A stretch of DNA of 64,000 nucleotides from Roseibium alexandrii DFL-11 (lineage in GTDB: Bacteria > Pseudomonadota > Alphaproteobacteria > Rhizobiales > Stappiaceae). Of the stretch, positions 17,497 through 26,798 are shown one piece after another. The notes under the pieces were generated by a model that searched no databases, had not been told where the DNA came from, and was given only the letters and a program-made list of their open reading frames with translations. Numbering within the stretch: the stretch's first letter is position 1; each line of letters starts with the position of its first letter. Both the position numbers and the translations under genes were made by a program. The stretch is taken from assembly GCF_000158095.2 (NCBI RefSeq), contig NZ_CM011002.1, positions 611,541 to 675,540 of the forward strand. Direction: 5' to 3'.

Positions 17497-17832
17497 GTGG
17501 CGTTGAAGATGATCCGCAGACCCCCGCGGACGCTGGCCTCCCGGATCAGGCCGCCGGTGAAGCTCACCGACCCGTTCTACCAGTCAGCCGGCTGGCGCGC
17601 CCTTGCTGCCGACATCAAGCGCCAGCGCCGCTACCGCTGTGAGGCCTGCGGTTCCGATTTCTCCAGGCGGGCCGACAAGCTGATTGCCGATCACATCGTG
17701 GAACGGAGCGCGGGCGGGGCGGAGTTTGATCCGCTCAACATCCAGTGCCTGTGCATCGCCTGCCACAACCGCAAGACCGCGAAGGCCCGAAAGGCCCGAA
17801 AGGCCCGCACGGCTGGCACGGCGGGCGGTTAA
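17497..17832 (+). CDS. HNH endonuclease (head-module type)
   Basis: This 111-residue HNH nuclease has a zinc knuckle CEACG, the metal/catalytic core LIADHIVERSAGG and the closing LNIQCLCIACHNRKT. Small HNH nucleases next to terminase genes are a hallmark of HK97-like phages and assist DNA packaging. It starts with GTG 17497; an ATG four codons later is an alternative. The C-terminal tail is a triplicated KAR unit made by a 9-bp tandem repeat. Confidence 0.88.
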   Translation: MALKMIRRPPRTLASRIRPPVKLTDPFYQSAGWRALAADIKRQRRYRCEACGSDFSRRADKLIADHIVERSAGGAEFDPLNIQCLCIACHNRKTAKARKARKARTAGTAGG

Positions 17833-18000
17833 GGCCTCGATCGCAGCCGAGCCAACAGCGGTGCAGCTCTCGCACAGGCGGCGGATTTATTGGTCACGGG
17901 CGAGCCGGACTTATCGGTTGGTGGCTGGCCTGATTGTCGGTCGGGAGCGGGGGGGCAAAAACTCTGACACCACTCCCCACCCGGACCGGTGGGGGAAGTC

Positions 18001-18516
18001 ATGGGGGGATTTTTTTTGGAGGCGTTTGATTTTGACCTGCTTGGTGACCCGATTCCGGAGGGGTTTGGCAAGCGCGGGCGGCCGCCGCACCGGCCAACGC
18101 AGGAAAAGCGCAAACTTGTCATACAGTTATGCGCCTTCCAATGGCCGGTCGACAAGATCGCGGCCGCGCTCGGCATCACCGCGCCGACCTTGCGCAAGAA
18201 TTATTTTCGGGAGCTGAAGGCCAAGGCGGAAGCCCGGTGCCGGGTCGAGGCCAAACTCCTGAGCGCGCTGATGGGCGAGGTGGAGAAGGGCAACGTGTCG
18301 GCGATCGACAAATACATGAAACGGCTGGAGCGCCATGACCGGCTGATCGCGGCCGAGACCATTGCCAACCGGGGGGCGGCGGCCGGCGTTTTAGCCGGTG
18401 GCGCCCAAAGTGTCGGCGCGGCCGGTGGTAAGCTCGGCAAGAAGGAAGCCGCGCGCCGGGCGGCTGGAGACTATACCGGCATCTTCGCGCCACCTGACGG
18501 ACCGGTCCTCCAGTGA
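18001..18516 (+). CDS. Terminase small subunit-like protein
   Basis: This 171-residue protein lies directly before the large terminase gene and overlaps it by four bases. It contains a helix-turn-helix (VDKIAAALGITAPTLRKNYF) as expected for a DNA-recognising small subunit, followed by a helical oligomerisation stretch (LLSALMGEVEKGNVSAIDKY). ATG 18001 has GGGGGAAG upstream. The tail is low-complexity Gly/Ala. Family identity is inferred from position plus the HTH. Confidence 0.75.
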   Translation: MGGFFLEAFDFDLLGDPIPEGFGKRGRPPHRPTQEKRKLVIQLCAFQWPVDKIAAALGITAPTLRKNYFRELKAKAEARCRVEAKLLSALMGEVEKGNVSAIDKYMKRLERHDRLIAAETIANRGAAAGVLAGGAQSVGAAGGKLGKKEAARRAAGDYTGIFAPPDGPVLQ

Positions 18517-20210
18517 CGCCGACCTGGTCGACCGCCTGTCCGGACTGGGAACAGCGGATCGTTGCAGGCCGGTCGCTGATCCCGTTCGCCCCGCTTTTCC
18601 CGGAAGAAGCGGAGGCGGCGCTGAAAGTGTTCAAGTCCCTGCGCGTGGTGGACCTGCCCAACCAGCCGACCTTCGGAGCCTGTTCGGACCAATGGGTGTT
18701 CGAGTTCGTCGGGGCGATCTTCGGCGCCTATGATGCACGAAATGCCCGCCGCCTGATTTCGGAATTTCTCCTGCTGATCGCGAAGAAGAACAGCAAGTCC
18801 ACCATTGCCGCCGGCATCATGATCACCGCGCTGATCCGCAACTGGCGGCACACCAACGAACTGACGTTGCTGGCACCGACAATGGAGGTGGCCAACAACA
18901 GCTACATTCCCGCCTCGGCCATGGTGAAGGCGGATCCCGAACTGCAAATGGTACTCAAGACGAGCGATCACCAGCGCACCATCAAGCACCTGACAACGGA
19001 AGCGGAGTTGAAGGTGGTGGCGGCCGACAGCGACACATCTGCGGGCAAAAAGTCCGGTTTCATTCTGGTGGACGAGCTCTGGCTGTTCGGCAAGAAACCG
19101 AGATCCAGCGCCATGCTGCAAGAGGCAACGGGCGGATTGATTGCCCGGCCGGAAGGTTTCGTGATCTATCTGACGACACATTCCGACGAGCCACCCGCCG
19201 GCGTCTGGAAAAGCAAGCTGGACTATTTCCGCGATGTTCGGGACGGCAAGATCACGGACACCGAAAAGCTGGGCGTTCTTTACGAGTTTCCGGAGCCCAT
19301 GATCGAGGGGGAAGCGTATCTCGATCCGGATAATTTCTACATTACCAATCCGAATATCGGCCGGTCTGTGCGCCGCGGCTGGCTGGAAACCAAGTTGAAG
19401 GAGGCCGTCTCGGGCGGCGGGGACGACGACAAGCAGACCTTCCTTGCCAAGCATCTGAACGTGCCGATCGGAACCCGGTTGCGCCGGGACCGCTGGGCGG
19501 GAGCTGATGCCTGGGACAGCGCTGCCGATCCGGAACTTGCCAGCCTTGAGGACCTTCTTGACCGGGCCGAAGTGGTGACGGCGGGGATCGATGGCGGCGG
19601 CCTGGATGATTTTCTGGGTCTCGCCCTGATTGGCCGGGAGCGCGGCGCGCAGCGCTGGATGCTCTGGACGATGGCGTGTTGTCACGAAAAGGCACTGGAT
19701 CGCCGGAAGGATATCAAAACCATGGTCCAGGGTTTTGCACAATCCGGCGAGGTTCTGATTTGCCGGTCCGGGGAAGAGGACATCGTTGCGGTGGCGGACA
19801 TCATCGAGCAGGTCTGGAGCCGGGGTCTGTTTCCTGAAAAAAATGCCGTCGGCCTCGATCCGGTCGGAGTGGCCGCCATCATGGACGAACTGATGGCCCG
19901 GGAGCTGCCCGAAGACATGCTGGTTGGCGTTCCCCAGGGCTACAAGCTTTCCGGTGTGACAAAGGGCATGGCGCGCAAGGTGGATGACGGGTCTCTGGTG
20001 CACGGTGGCAGCGGCCTGATGTCCTGGTGCATCGGGAACGCCAAAACCGAAAAACGCGGCAACGCCGACTACGTCACCAAACAGGCGTCCGGCTCCATGA
20101 AAATCGATCCGTTGATTGCCGCCTTCAATGCCTTCGACCTGATGAGCCGTCATCCGGATCCCGCCGGCGGACCGTCCGTTTATGAAGATCGCGGGATTCT
20201 GTTTCTCTGA
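18513..20210 (+). CDS. Phage terminase large subunit (HK97-type)
   Basis: The 565-residue packaging motor has a deviant Walker A (AKKNSKST at about 90-97), Walker B FILVDEL with D187/E188, and a C-terminal nuclease domain starting GIDGGGLDDFLGLA with later acidic residues in GLDPVGV. It starts with GTG inside the small-subunit stop. It moves DNA into the prohead through the portal encoded next. All core motifs are present, so packaging may still function. Confidence 0.93.
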   Translation: MTPTWSTACPDWEQRIVAGRSLIPFAPLFPEEAEAALKVFKSLRVVDLPNQPTFGACSDQWVFEFVGAIFGAYDARNARRLISEFLLLIAKKNSKSTIAAGIMITALIRNWRHTNELTLLAPTMEVANNSYIPASAMVKADPELQMVLKTSDHQRTIKHLTTEAELKVVAADSDTSAGKKSGFILVDELWLFGKKPRSSAMLQEATGGLIARPEGFVIYLTTHSDEPPAGVWKSKLDYFRDVRDGKITDTEKLGVLYEFPEPMIEGEAYLDPDNFYITNPNIGRSVRRGWLETKLKEAVSGGGDDDKQTFLAKHLNVPIGTRLRRDRWAGADAWDSAADPELASLEDLLDRAEVVTAGIDGGGLDDFLGLALIGRERGAQRWMLWTMACCHEKALDRRKDIKTMVQGFAQSGEVLICRSGEEDIVAVADIIEQVWSRGLFPEKNAVGLDPVGVAAIMDELMARELPEDMLVGVPQGYKLSGVTKGMARKVDDGSLVHGGSGLMSWCIGNAKTEKRGNADYVTKQASGSMKIDPLIAAFNAFDLMSRHPDPAGGPSVYEDRGILFL

Positions 20211-21496
20211 TGGCCTCTTTCTTCCGGTTCTTGAGCCGAACGTCCGCACCGGCGCGGACCGAGCCGCCCGCCTTGAATGTGGATGCAAGGCTCGGAACGC
20301 CGCTTCAGGCCATGGCCGGTGATGGTGCCGTCTTCTACGACTTTGAGGATCCGCGGTTTCTCGACTTTGTGCGTGGGGGCGGCGGGGCCCTGACCGAAGC
20401 CGGCGTGACGATCACACCGGAAAAGGCCCTGAAAAACACGACGGTGTTTCGATGTGTGTCCCTCATCAGTTTTGCAATCGGAATGTTGCCCCTGCACCTG
20501 CGGAACAAGGTGACCAAAGCCAAGGCCGAGGACCATTCCGCTTTCCGGGTCCTGCATCGAAAGCCGAACGCCTGGCAAACGGCCTTTGAATTCCGGAGCC
20601 TCATGCAGCAGAGGGCCTTGATCCATGGAAATGCCTATGCCCGAATCCTGCGCCGTGGACATAGGGTCTTGCAGCTTGTGCCATTTGATCCGGCCAGGAC
20701 CAAGGTGGAACAGCTGCCGGACTGGTCTCTGCGCTACCGGTACCAGCGGCCCGAAGGCGGTGAAACCGTTCTCCCGGCCAAGGATGTGTTTCACCTCCGG
20801 TTCGGACTGTCCGAAAATGGAATTGAAGGCATTTCCCTGGTCGCCAAAGCGGCTGAAGCCATTGGTCTTGCCATCCAGACGGAGACTGCCGCAGCGCGCC
20901 TGTTCCGAAACGGCGTCATTGCCGGTGGTATCCTGTCCATGAAAAAGCGTTTGTCTCCGGAAGCGTATGACCGTTTGAAGGCCAGCCTCGAAGACCGGCG
21001 GGGGGCGGGCAATGCCCATCGGGACATGATCCTGGAAGAGGACATGGACTACAAGGACGGTGCCCAATCCGGCCGGGACAACCAGCATCTGGAAACGCGC
21101 AAGCATCAGATTGAGGATGTTGCCCGGCCGTTCGGCGTGCCGCGGCCGCTCCTGGCAGTCGACGACACCTCCTGGGGATCCGGGGTGGATGTGCTCGGAC
21201 AGATGTTTGTCCGATACGGCTTGAACCCCTGGTTTACCGCCTGGGAACAGGCCATAGAGCGGGACATTCTGACCGATGCCGAGACCGAGACCATCGAGGC
21301 CAAGTTCAATGCCGGTGGGCTTTTGCGCGGATCAATGACGGACCAGGCCGAGTTTTTTGCCAAGGCGCTTGGGTCCGGTGGCCACCAGCCCTGGATGACA
21401 CCAGAGGAAATCCGGGCATTGAGCGATCTAACACCGGGCGCCGATCTGCCCATGGCGCCCGGAAAACAGAGGGAAGCAGACAATGAGCCTTCTTGA
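20210..21496 (+). CDS. Phage portal protein (HK97 family)
   Basis: This 428-residue portal begins at the ATG that overlaps the terminase TGA. Family features include TTVFRCVSLISFAIGMLPLH, the PNAWQTAFEFRSLMQQRALI region and EDVARPFGVPRPLLAVDD. Twelve copies would form the ring through which DNA enters the head. It overlaps the protease gene by 14 bases. Confidence 0.92.
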   Translation: MASFFRFLSRTSAPARTEPPALNVDARLGTPLQAMAGDGAVFYDFEDPRFLDFVRGGGGALTEAGVTITPEKALKNTTVFRCVSLISFAIGMLPLHLRNKVTKAKAEDHSAFRVLHRKPNAWQTAFEFRSLMQQRALIHGNAYARILRRGHRVLQLVPFDPARTKVEQLPDWSLRYRYQRPEGGETVLPAKDVFHLRFGLSENGIEGISLVAKAAEAIGLAIQTETAAARLFRNGVIAGGILSMKKRLSPEAYDRLKASLEDRRGAGNAHRDMILEEDMDYKDGAQSGRDNQHLETRKHQIEDVARPFGVPRPLLAVDDTSWGSGVDVLGQMFVRYGLNPWFTAWEQAIERDILTDAETETIEAKFNAGGLLRGSMTDQAEFFAKALGSGGHQPWMTPEEIRALSDLTPGADLPMAPGKQREADNEPS

Positions 21497-22337
21497 GTTG
21501 CCGGACGTCAGGGCGTTTCAGCGCCCGGACTGGATGGCGTTTGAAGCACCGGCACAGACCCTGGATCACTATGATGCAGCCGTCTCTGCCACCGAGACGG
21601 ATGATGACACGGTTATCACGATCTATGGCCAGATCGGTTTGGACCCCCTGTCATCGGCCGACAATTCGGAACGCCGGATTTCCCGGGCGCTCCGGGCGAT
21701 CGGACAGCGGGATGTCACGGTCAATATCAACTCACCCGGCGGTAATTTCTTCTCCGGCCTTGCGGTCTACAACCTGCTTCGTATGCACAGCGCGAAGGTG
21801 ACTGTGAACGTGATCGGGCAAGCGAGCTCGGCGGCGTCGGTGGTTGCCATGGCCGGCGATGAGATCCTGATGGCGGATGGTGCGACGCTCATGGTGCACA
21901 ATGCATCCGGTGTCACGATCGGCAACAAATTCGACACGCAGGACGCAACTGACATCTTGACAGATATCGACGCGGTGATGGCCGAGATCTATGCGGCGCG
22001 CTCTGGCGCGGATCCCAGCACAGTGTCCGGGTGGATGGATCGGGGGCGCGGCGCCGGAACCTGTTTCAGCGTCAAACGGGCCCTGGAGGCCGGACTTGCG
22101 TCCGGCAAATTGGACCAGGGACTTGTCACAGCCGATGCGGACGCGCCAAAGCCCGCGCCACCGGCCCGGGTTCTGGAAGCCGCCCTGATTGCCCAATGCA
22201 ACATGTCGCCGAAGGACGCCAAAGCCTTCGTATCCCAATTCAAGGCCGAGACGCGGGATGCTCCGGCCGCTGTCACGCGCGATGCTGACACTGTGCGCGA
22301 AGCGCTGACCGCCCTTCGCAAAACGCTCACGTCCTAA
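21483..22337 (+). CDS. Head maturation protease, ClpP (S14) type
   Basis: This 284-residue prohead protease has a ClpP-like fold: INSPGGNFFSGLAVYNLLR, the catalytic Ser in GQASSAAS (about S116) and His in LMVHNAS (H139). It would remove the capsid delta domain during maturation. Gene transfer agents usually carry a different (U35) protease, so this marks the head as phage-type. It lies between portal and capsid as expected. Confidence 0.92.
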   Translation: MSLLELPDVRAFQRPDWMAFEAPAQTLDHYDAAVSATETDDDTVITIYGQIGLDPLSSADNSERRISRALRAIGQRDVTVNINSPGGNFFSGLAVYNLLRMHSAKVTVNVIGQASSAASVVAMAGDEILMADGATLMVHNASGVTIGNKFDTQDATDILTDIDAVMAEIYAARSGADPSTVSGWMDRGRGAGTCFSVKRALEAGLASGKLDQGLVTADADAPKPAPPARVLEAALIAQCNMSPKDAKAFVSQFKAETRDAPAAVTRDADTVREALTALRKTLTS

Positions 22338-22351
22338 CAAGGATCATACCG

Positions 22352-23590
22352 ATGAAACATTTGATGCCAGCGCGGGTATCCGCGCGGGGGCTCTGTTCCG
22401 TGCGCGCCGACGCAAGCGGCGACATTGCCCAGTTGATCACTGCATTGAACAAGGATTTCAGTGCCTTCAAGGAAACACTTGAAGCAAAGGAGCAGGAAAC
22501 CGCGAGACGGTTTGAAGATGTGGTCACGACAGACAAACTTGAGCGGATCAACGCCAGCGTCGGCGAGTTGCAGGCGGCGGTCGACATGGTCAATGCTCAA
22601 ATGGCAGCGCTGGAGATGGGCGGCCTTGGCGGCAGCGCCGGGCCCGTCGATGCGGACTACACCAAAGCCTTTCAGGCCCATTTCCGGCGCGGCGATGTCG
22701 AGGCCTCGCTGAACAAGGGCACCGATTCCGAAGGCGGATATCTTGCGCCGGTTGAATGGGACCGGACAATTACCGGCAAGCTGATCGAGGTCTCACCGAT
22801 GCGGCAGGTGGCCAGCCTGCAACAGATTTCGGGGACCACCTACCGAAAGGTTTTCAACCTGCGGGGAACCGCTTCCGGCTGGGTCGGTGAAACGGCCGCA
22901 AGGCCCGAGACGGATACGGCAAGCATTGCCGAGATGCCAATTGCAACAGGTGAAATCTACGCAAAACCGGCCGCAACCCAACAATTGCTCGATGATGCGG
23001 AAATCGACGCCGAAACCTGGCTTGCCGGAGAAGTGGAAACGGAATTCGCCTTTCAGGAAAGCAATGCCTTCATTGCCGGCGACGGTGCCAACAAACCCCA
23101 CGGGTTCCTGACCTTTGCCGACGGGGCGGCCAACGCAAACCGGAATCCCCTCGGGCCGATCAAAGCCGTGCCGGCGGCAGCCTCTGCAGATGTGACATCC
23201 GATGAATTGCTTGATGTCATTTACGCGCTGCCGTCAGTTTACACCCAAAATGCCCGCTGGGTGATGAACCGCACAAGTCTCGGCACCATCCGGAAGCTGA
23301 AAGACGGGCAAGGCAACTATTTGTGGCAACCCAGTGCCCAGGCCGGGCAACCCGCAACCTTGCACGGGTACCCTGTCAGTGAAATGGCAGGAATGCCCGA
23401 CATGGCTGCAAATGCCCTGTCGATCGCGTTTGGAGATTTCCGCAGAGGGTATCTCATCGTCGATCGGGTCGGCATCCGGGTTCTGCGAGACCCCTATACC
23501 AACAAGCCTTATGTCCTGTTTTATACGACCAAACGGGTTGGTGGCAGCGTGATTGACCCACAAGCGCTGAAGGTCATCAAACACGCGTGA
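22352..23590 (+). CDS. Major capsid protein (HK97 fold)
   Basis: This 412-residue capsid protein has an N-terminal helical delta-domain (about residues 20-85) followed by the HK97 fold: NKGTDSEGGYLAPVEWDRTI, ETAARPETDTASI, VETEFAFQESNAFIAGDG and the C-terminal RGYLIVDRVGIRVLRDPYT. AAGGA precedes ATG 22352. It is the substrate of the protease encoded upstream. Confidence 0.94.
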   Translation: MKHLMPARVSARGLCSVRADASGDIAQLITALNKDFSAFKETLEAKEQETARRFEDVVTTDKLERINASVGELQAAVDMVNAQMAALEMGGLGGSAGPVDADYTKAFQAHFRRGDVEASLNKGTDSEGGYLAPVEWDRTITGKLIEVSPMRQVASLQQISGTTYRKVFNLRGTASGWVGETAARPETDTASIAEMPIATGEIYAKPAATQQLLDDAEIDAETWLAGEVETEFAFQESNAFIAGDGANKPHGFLTFADGAANANRNPLGPIKAVPAAASADVTSDELLDVIYALPSVYTQNARWVMNRTSLGTIRKLKDGQGNYLWQPSAQAGQPATLHGYPVSEMAGMPDMAANALSIAFGDFRRGYLIVDRVGIRVLRDPYTNKPYVLFYTTKRVGGSVIDPQALKVIKHA

Positions 23591-23694
23591 CGGCGGGGCC
23601 GCATGGCGGGCGACCCAGAAAAGCAAGTCGCCGGGTGGCGGTCATGCCACCCGCACACCCCCCATTCGTTTGAACCCCAAGAGGGAAGACCACC

Positions 23695-23853
23695 ATGGCA
23701 AACACCAAGCAAGCTGCCACCTCCGATGAGGAGACCGGCACACCACCCGAACCGGCCCGCCCGAAACAATCGACCCGAACCCCGAGATACACGCGGGACC
23801 AGATTCTTGCCTGGGGGCTCGATCCGTCCGTGTTCGGGCTCAAGGCGGATTAA
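23695..23853 (+). CDS. Small conserved-position head protein, 52 residues
   Basis: A short gene with a good ribosome site (GAGGGAAG) starts at ATG 23695. The product reads MANTKQAATSDEETG..., has a basic Pro/Arg/Thr centre and ends in RYTRDQILAWGLDPSVFGLK. It sits between capsid and connector genes, where many HK97-like phages encode a short protein. The function is not known. Confidence 0.7.
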   Translation: MANTKQAATSDEETGTPPEPARPKQSTRTPRYTRDQILAWGLDPSVFGLKAD

Positions 23854-23859
23854 ACCGTC

Positions 23860-24450
23860 GTGTTGCGTCCGAAGCGCATCCTTGCACCGACGGAAACGCC
23901 GGTGACCGTTGAGGATGCGAAATGCCATCTCAGGGTTTCGTCTTCTGAAGAGGATGCCCTGATCGCCGGTTTGATCGACACCGCCGTCGACAGTTTCGAC
24001 GGCCGGGCCGGCATCCTCGGGCGGTGTCTGGTGTGGCAGACCTGGAAAGCCTGGTACCACGGCTTTCCTTGTGGCCGATCTGTCCGCCTGCCATTTCCGG
24101 ATGTCGATGCCGCGTCCGTTGTCGTTCGGTATCTCGACACAACTGCCACAGAACAGACCTTTCCGGCCAACGGTTTCAACGTCTTTGAAGACACCAGCGG
24201 CGCCTATCTCCTCCGGCATCTGGAGGGCTTGTGGCCCGCGACGTGCGACCGGCCGGATGCCGTCTCCGTTGAATTCCAGGCAGGGTTCGGATCTGCTGCG
24301 GAGGTGCCTGGCCCTCTCAAGTCCGCCATCTTGTTGCTGGTCGGGCATCTTTACGAAAACCGGGAAGCCGTGACCCAAGGTGCCCGGGCCGGAGAAATGC
24401 CGCTCGGTGCGATGCATCTGGCCGGGCCCTACCGGGTCAGAAGACTTTGA
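23860..24450 (+). CDS. Head-tail connector protein (HK97 gp6 / phiE125 gp8-like)
   Basis: This 196-residue connector starts with GTG 23860. The opening TPVTVEDAKCHLRVSSSEED and the following ALIAGLIDTAVDSFDGRAG are typical of gp6-like adaptor proteins that dock on the portal. The end (LLLVGHLYENREAV) is also characteristic. It overlaps the next gene as TGATG. Confidence 0.88.
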   Translation: MLRPKRILAPTETPVTVEDAKCHLRVSSSEEDALIAGLIDTAVDSFDGRAGILGRCLVWQTWKAWYHGFPCGRSVRLPFPDVDAASVVVRYLDTTATEQTFPANGFNVFEDTSGAYLLRHLEGLWPATCDRPDAVSVEFQAGFGSAAEVPGPLKSAILLLVGHLYENREAVTQGARAGEMPLGAMHLAGPYRVRRL

Positions 24451-24788
24451 TGCCGGCAATCGGAAAACTTGACCGCCGCGTGACGATCCAGCGTGCCTCC
24501 TGGCAGCAGAATGAATTTGGCGAGGATATTGCGTCGTGGTCGGAGGTGATCACGCTCTGGGCGATGCGCGCCGATGTCCGCGACGGGGAACGATTGGCCG
24601 CCGGTGAAGTCGGGTCCCGATTGCAGGCCCGGTTCACGGTCCGGGCGTTCAGCACGACGAGGACCGTTACTCCGGCAGACCGGCTTCGGCACGAGAGCGC
24701 CGTCTGGGACATCCTCGGCGTCAAGGAAACCGCCGGTGGACGGAACAGGTTTATCGAAATCACAGCGGTTCGGGATGCGGATGCATGA
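24450..24788 (+). CDS. Phage head closure / head-tail adaptor protein
   Basis: A 112-residue small beta-barrel stopper-type protein: GKLDRRVTIQRASWQQNEFG at the start and DRLRHESAVWDILGVKE in the second half match the SPP1 gp16/HK97 head-closure family. ATG 24450 overlaps the preceding stop. It seals the filled head before tail joining. Confidence 0.87.
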   Translation: MPAIGKLDRRVTIQRASWQQNEFGEDIASWSEVITLWAMRADVRDGERLAAGEVGSRLQARFTVRAFSTTRTVTPADRLRHESAVWDILGVKETAGGRNRFIEITAVRDADA

Positions 24789-25240
24789 GCGCGACCTACA
24801 AGATAGCCGGGCTTCGTGCGGTTGAGAGATCTCTGAAAGCTCTCAACAGCCATGTCACGGCCCGGAGCGTCGCACGGCGGGTTCTGAAGAAGGCGGCTGC
24901 ACCCGTTGCCGAGAAGGCCGCCCTTCTGGCGCCGGATGATCCCGCAACATCTGGCAATGACCTGAAAGCCTCGATCGGTGTGTCCACTAGACTGACAAAA
25001 CGCCAGCGGCGGGCAGTTAGAAAAACCGGAAAGAACGCCGTTGAAGTCCATGCAGGGACCAGCGACCCGGCCGGCGTGCAGCAGGAATTCGGAAACGTCA
25101 ACCACGGCGCGCAACCCTTTTTGCGGCCGGCCTGGCTGGCGACCAAAATGCACGCGCTGGCCGTGGTGACGCGGGACCTGGCGGACGAAGTGACGAAAAC
25201 CGCGCGCCGGGTGGCCGCCCGGTCCGCGAAGCGGCGGTGA
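24785..25240 (+). CDS. HK97 gp10-type tail-joining protein
   Basis: This 151-residue protein has the gp10 family layout: basic helical start (YKIAGLRAVERSLKALNSHV), LKKAAAPVAEKAALLAPDD, a beta section ending in VQQEFGNVNHGAQPFLRPAW, and a basic tail. It overlaps the head-closure gene by four bases. It probably completes the tail-head junction. Confidence 0.87.
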   Translation: MSATYKIAGLRAVERSLKALNSHVTARSVARRVLKKAAAPVAEKAALLAPDDPATSGNDLKASIGVSTRLTKRQRRAVRKTGKNAVEVHAGTSDPAGVQQEFGNVNHGAQPFLRPAWLATKMHALAVVTRDLADEVTKTARRVAARSAKRR

Positions 25241-25241
25241 C

Positions 25242-25637
25242 ATGGAGGAGGGGTTGCTAGACCTTTTGCGTGGAACGGCCGCACTGACGCAGCTGACGGG
25301 ACCGCGTATTTATTGGGGACGGCGTCCGCAGAGCCGGGAGACCCTTCCGGCGATTGTCCTGACCCGCCTCGGGGGACGGCGCGACAGCAACCTTGGCGGT
25401 CCATCCGGTCTGGTGGACAGCCTGGTTCAGGCAGACATCTATGCCACGCGCTATGAGCAAGCCAAACAGGCGGCAAGGGCCGTCCGGGACGCCGTGAACG
25501 GGTATTCCGGTGACCGGTCGGGGACGTTTTTCCAGCTGATTGCGATCGCGAACGAGCGCGACAGCTCCGAAACCGCCGCAGGCGGAGAGCCGGTCTTCCG
25601 CATTTCGATCGATCTGACACTTTGGCACGATGAATAG
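25242..25637 (+). CDS. Tail completion/terminator protein (DUF3168 family)
   Basis: This 131-residue protein opens EEGLLDLLRGTAALTQLTG and IYWGRRPQSRETLPAIVLTR, then LVDSLVQADIYATRYEQAKQ, the pattern of DUF3168 tail terminators. It starts two bases after the preceding stop. The role is to cap the tail tube at the head-proximal end, by family knowledge. Confidence 0.87.
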   Translation: MEEGLLDLLRGTAALTQLTGPRIYWGRRPQSRETLPAIVLTRLGGRRDSNLGGPSGLVDSLVQADIYATRYEQAKQAARAVRDAVNGYSGDRSGTFFQLIAIANERDSSETAAGGEPVFRISIDLTLWHDE

Positions 25638-25648
25638 GAGGCGCAGCC

Positions 25649-26074
25649 ATGTCGGCGCAGGCACGCATTGGACACGGGACCAGTTTTCAAAGATCGGGAG
25701 ATGGAACCGCCGGAGGTGTTTTCGCAAGCCTTGCCGGTGTAGTGGCGATCAGCGGTCCGGGACTTTCCCGCGATGCGGTGGATGTCACCGACATGGCTTC
25801 CTCGGGAGGGTGGCGGGAGTTTGCCGGTGGGCTGAAAGATCCTGGCGAGGTCAGTCTTGATCTGGAGTTTGATCCGGATGGCCCGGATGTGACCAGCCTT
25901 CTTGCGGACATCCATGAGGACACGCCCGGTTACTACAAGATCGTTTTCCCGGACGCGACCGAGTGGGGCTTCCCCGCGTTTGTGACCGGATATGAGCCAA
26001 CGGCGCCGCTCGACGACAAGATGACCGCCTCGGTCACGTTCAAACTGTCCGGCCAGCCGGCCTTTGTCGCCTAA
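25649..26074 (+). CDS. Major tail tube protein
   Basis: This 141-residue tail tube protein of the TP901-1/GTA type has DVTDMASSGGWREFAGGLKD and the C-terminal PLDDKMTASVTFKLSGQPAF. GGAGG precedes ATG 25649. Its copies stack as rings to form the non-contractile tube, whose length is set by the tape-measure protein. Confidence 0.87.
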   Translation: MSAQARIGHGTSFQRSGDGTAGGVFASLAGVVAISGPGLSRDAVDVTDMASSGGWREFAGGLKDPGEVSLDLEFDPDGPDVTSLLADIHEDTPGYYKIVFPDATEWGFPAFVTGYEPTAPLDDKMTASVTFKLSGQPAFVA

Positions 26075-26088
26075 ATTGGGAGACCGTC

Positions 26089-26463
26089 ATGGCAAACCGG
26101 CAAAAGGGTGAGACGGGTTTTGACGCCCTCGGGCAGACCTGGACGCTGCGCTACGGGACCAACGCGCTGTGCGAGATCGAGGACCTGTTCGGCCGCAGTG
26201 CGCTGGATGTGGCGCGGGACTTTGAGGATGAAGCCACCGTCCGGATCCGGAGCATTCGAGATTTCTTTCTCTGCGGACTAAAAGACCATCACCCGGACGT
26301 TGATGCGGCCAAAGCCGGAGAGATCATCGACGCACTTGGGCTGGATCAGGTCGGCCCCAAAATCGGCGAGGCGCTGGCGCTTGCCTTTCCATCCCCGGAA
26401 GACACTCATGCGCCGGGAAAGCCGCTGAATCCGGCGACGACCGGCGAGACTGGGGCCCGCTAG
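26089..26463 (+). CDS. Tail assembly chaperone, upstream (gpG-like) product
   Basis: This 124-residue protein (GFDALGQTWTLRYGTNALCE, IEDLFGRSALDVARDF) belongs to the GTA gp10-like tail chaperone group. It coats the tape-measure protein before tube growth. Codons CCG GGA AAG at 26413-26421 contain G GGA AAG (26415-26421), the same slippery heptamer that lambda uses between gpG and gpGT. Ribosomes that do not shift stop at TAG 26461-26463. Confidence 0.88.
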   Translation: MANRQKGETGFDALGQTWTLRYGTNALCEIEDLFGRSALDVARDFEDEATVRIRSIRDFFLCGLKDHHPDVDAAKAGEIIDALGLDQVGPKIGEALALAFPSPEDTHAPGKPLNPATTGETGAR

Positions 26464-26798
26464 ACTGGGACCAGCTGCAACGCCGGTTCTTTGCCGCAGG
26501 CGGGGATCCGGAGCAGTTCTGGCGGATGACCTTGAGGCAGCTGGATCTTTTCTTGAAGGCGGCGACGGACCGTCACCTTCTGGACCTCGATCTGGCCTAT
26601 TATACGGCCTACCACGCCGGGCTGTTCAGTCAGCCGTTCAAGGGCGGCAAGTTTCCGAAATATCAGACCCACCGGCCCAACAAGGAGCGCAACCGTTCTG
26701 CCTCAAAACAGCGGCAAAGCTGGCAGCATCTAAAGCAAATGGCCCTGGTCATGAATGCCGCTTTTGGCGGGCGCCGAGAGGAGGCGCGCAGAGGGTGA
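26089..26798 (+). CDS. Tail assembly chaperone -1 frameshift fusion (gpGT-like)
   Basis: A -1 slip at GGGAAAG (26415-26421) joins the chaperone to a frame running to TGA 26798. The fused part reads ...LDWDQLQRRFFAAGGDPEQF and MTLRQLDLFLKAATDRHLLD, resembling the second tail-chaperone gene of gene transfer agents. In that frame there is no ATG, GTG or TTG between the stop at 26301 and ATG 26526, so the DWDQLQRRFF segment can only be made by frameshifting or a non-standard start. ATG 26526 could give a shorter 90-residue product. The frameshift is inferred from the sequence signals. Confidence 0.75.

Noticed and set aside
18471..20288. 605-codon open frame on the minus strand across the large terminase
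   Set aside because: It is antisense to a terminase with intact motifs, has no family features, and reflects high-GC codon bias.
23603..23905. 100-codon plus-strand frame after the capsid gene
   Set aside because: The real gene in this space is the 52-codon frame at 23695-23853, which has a ribosome site and fits the operon; the longer frame is very Arg/Pro-rich.
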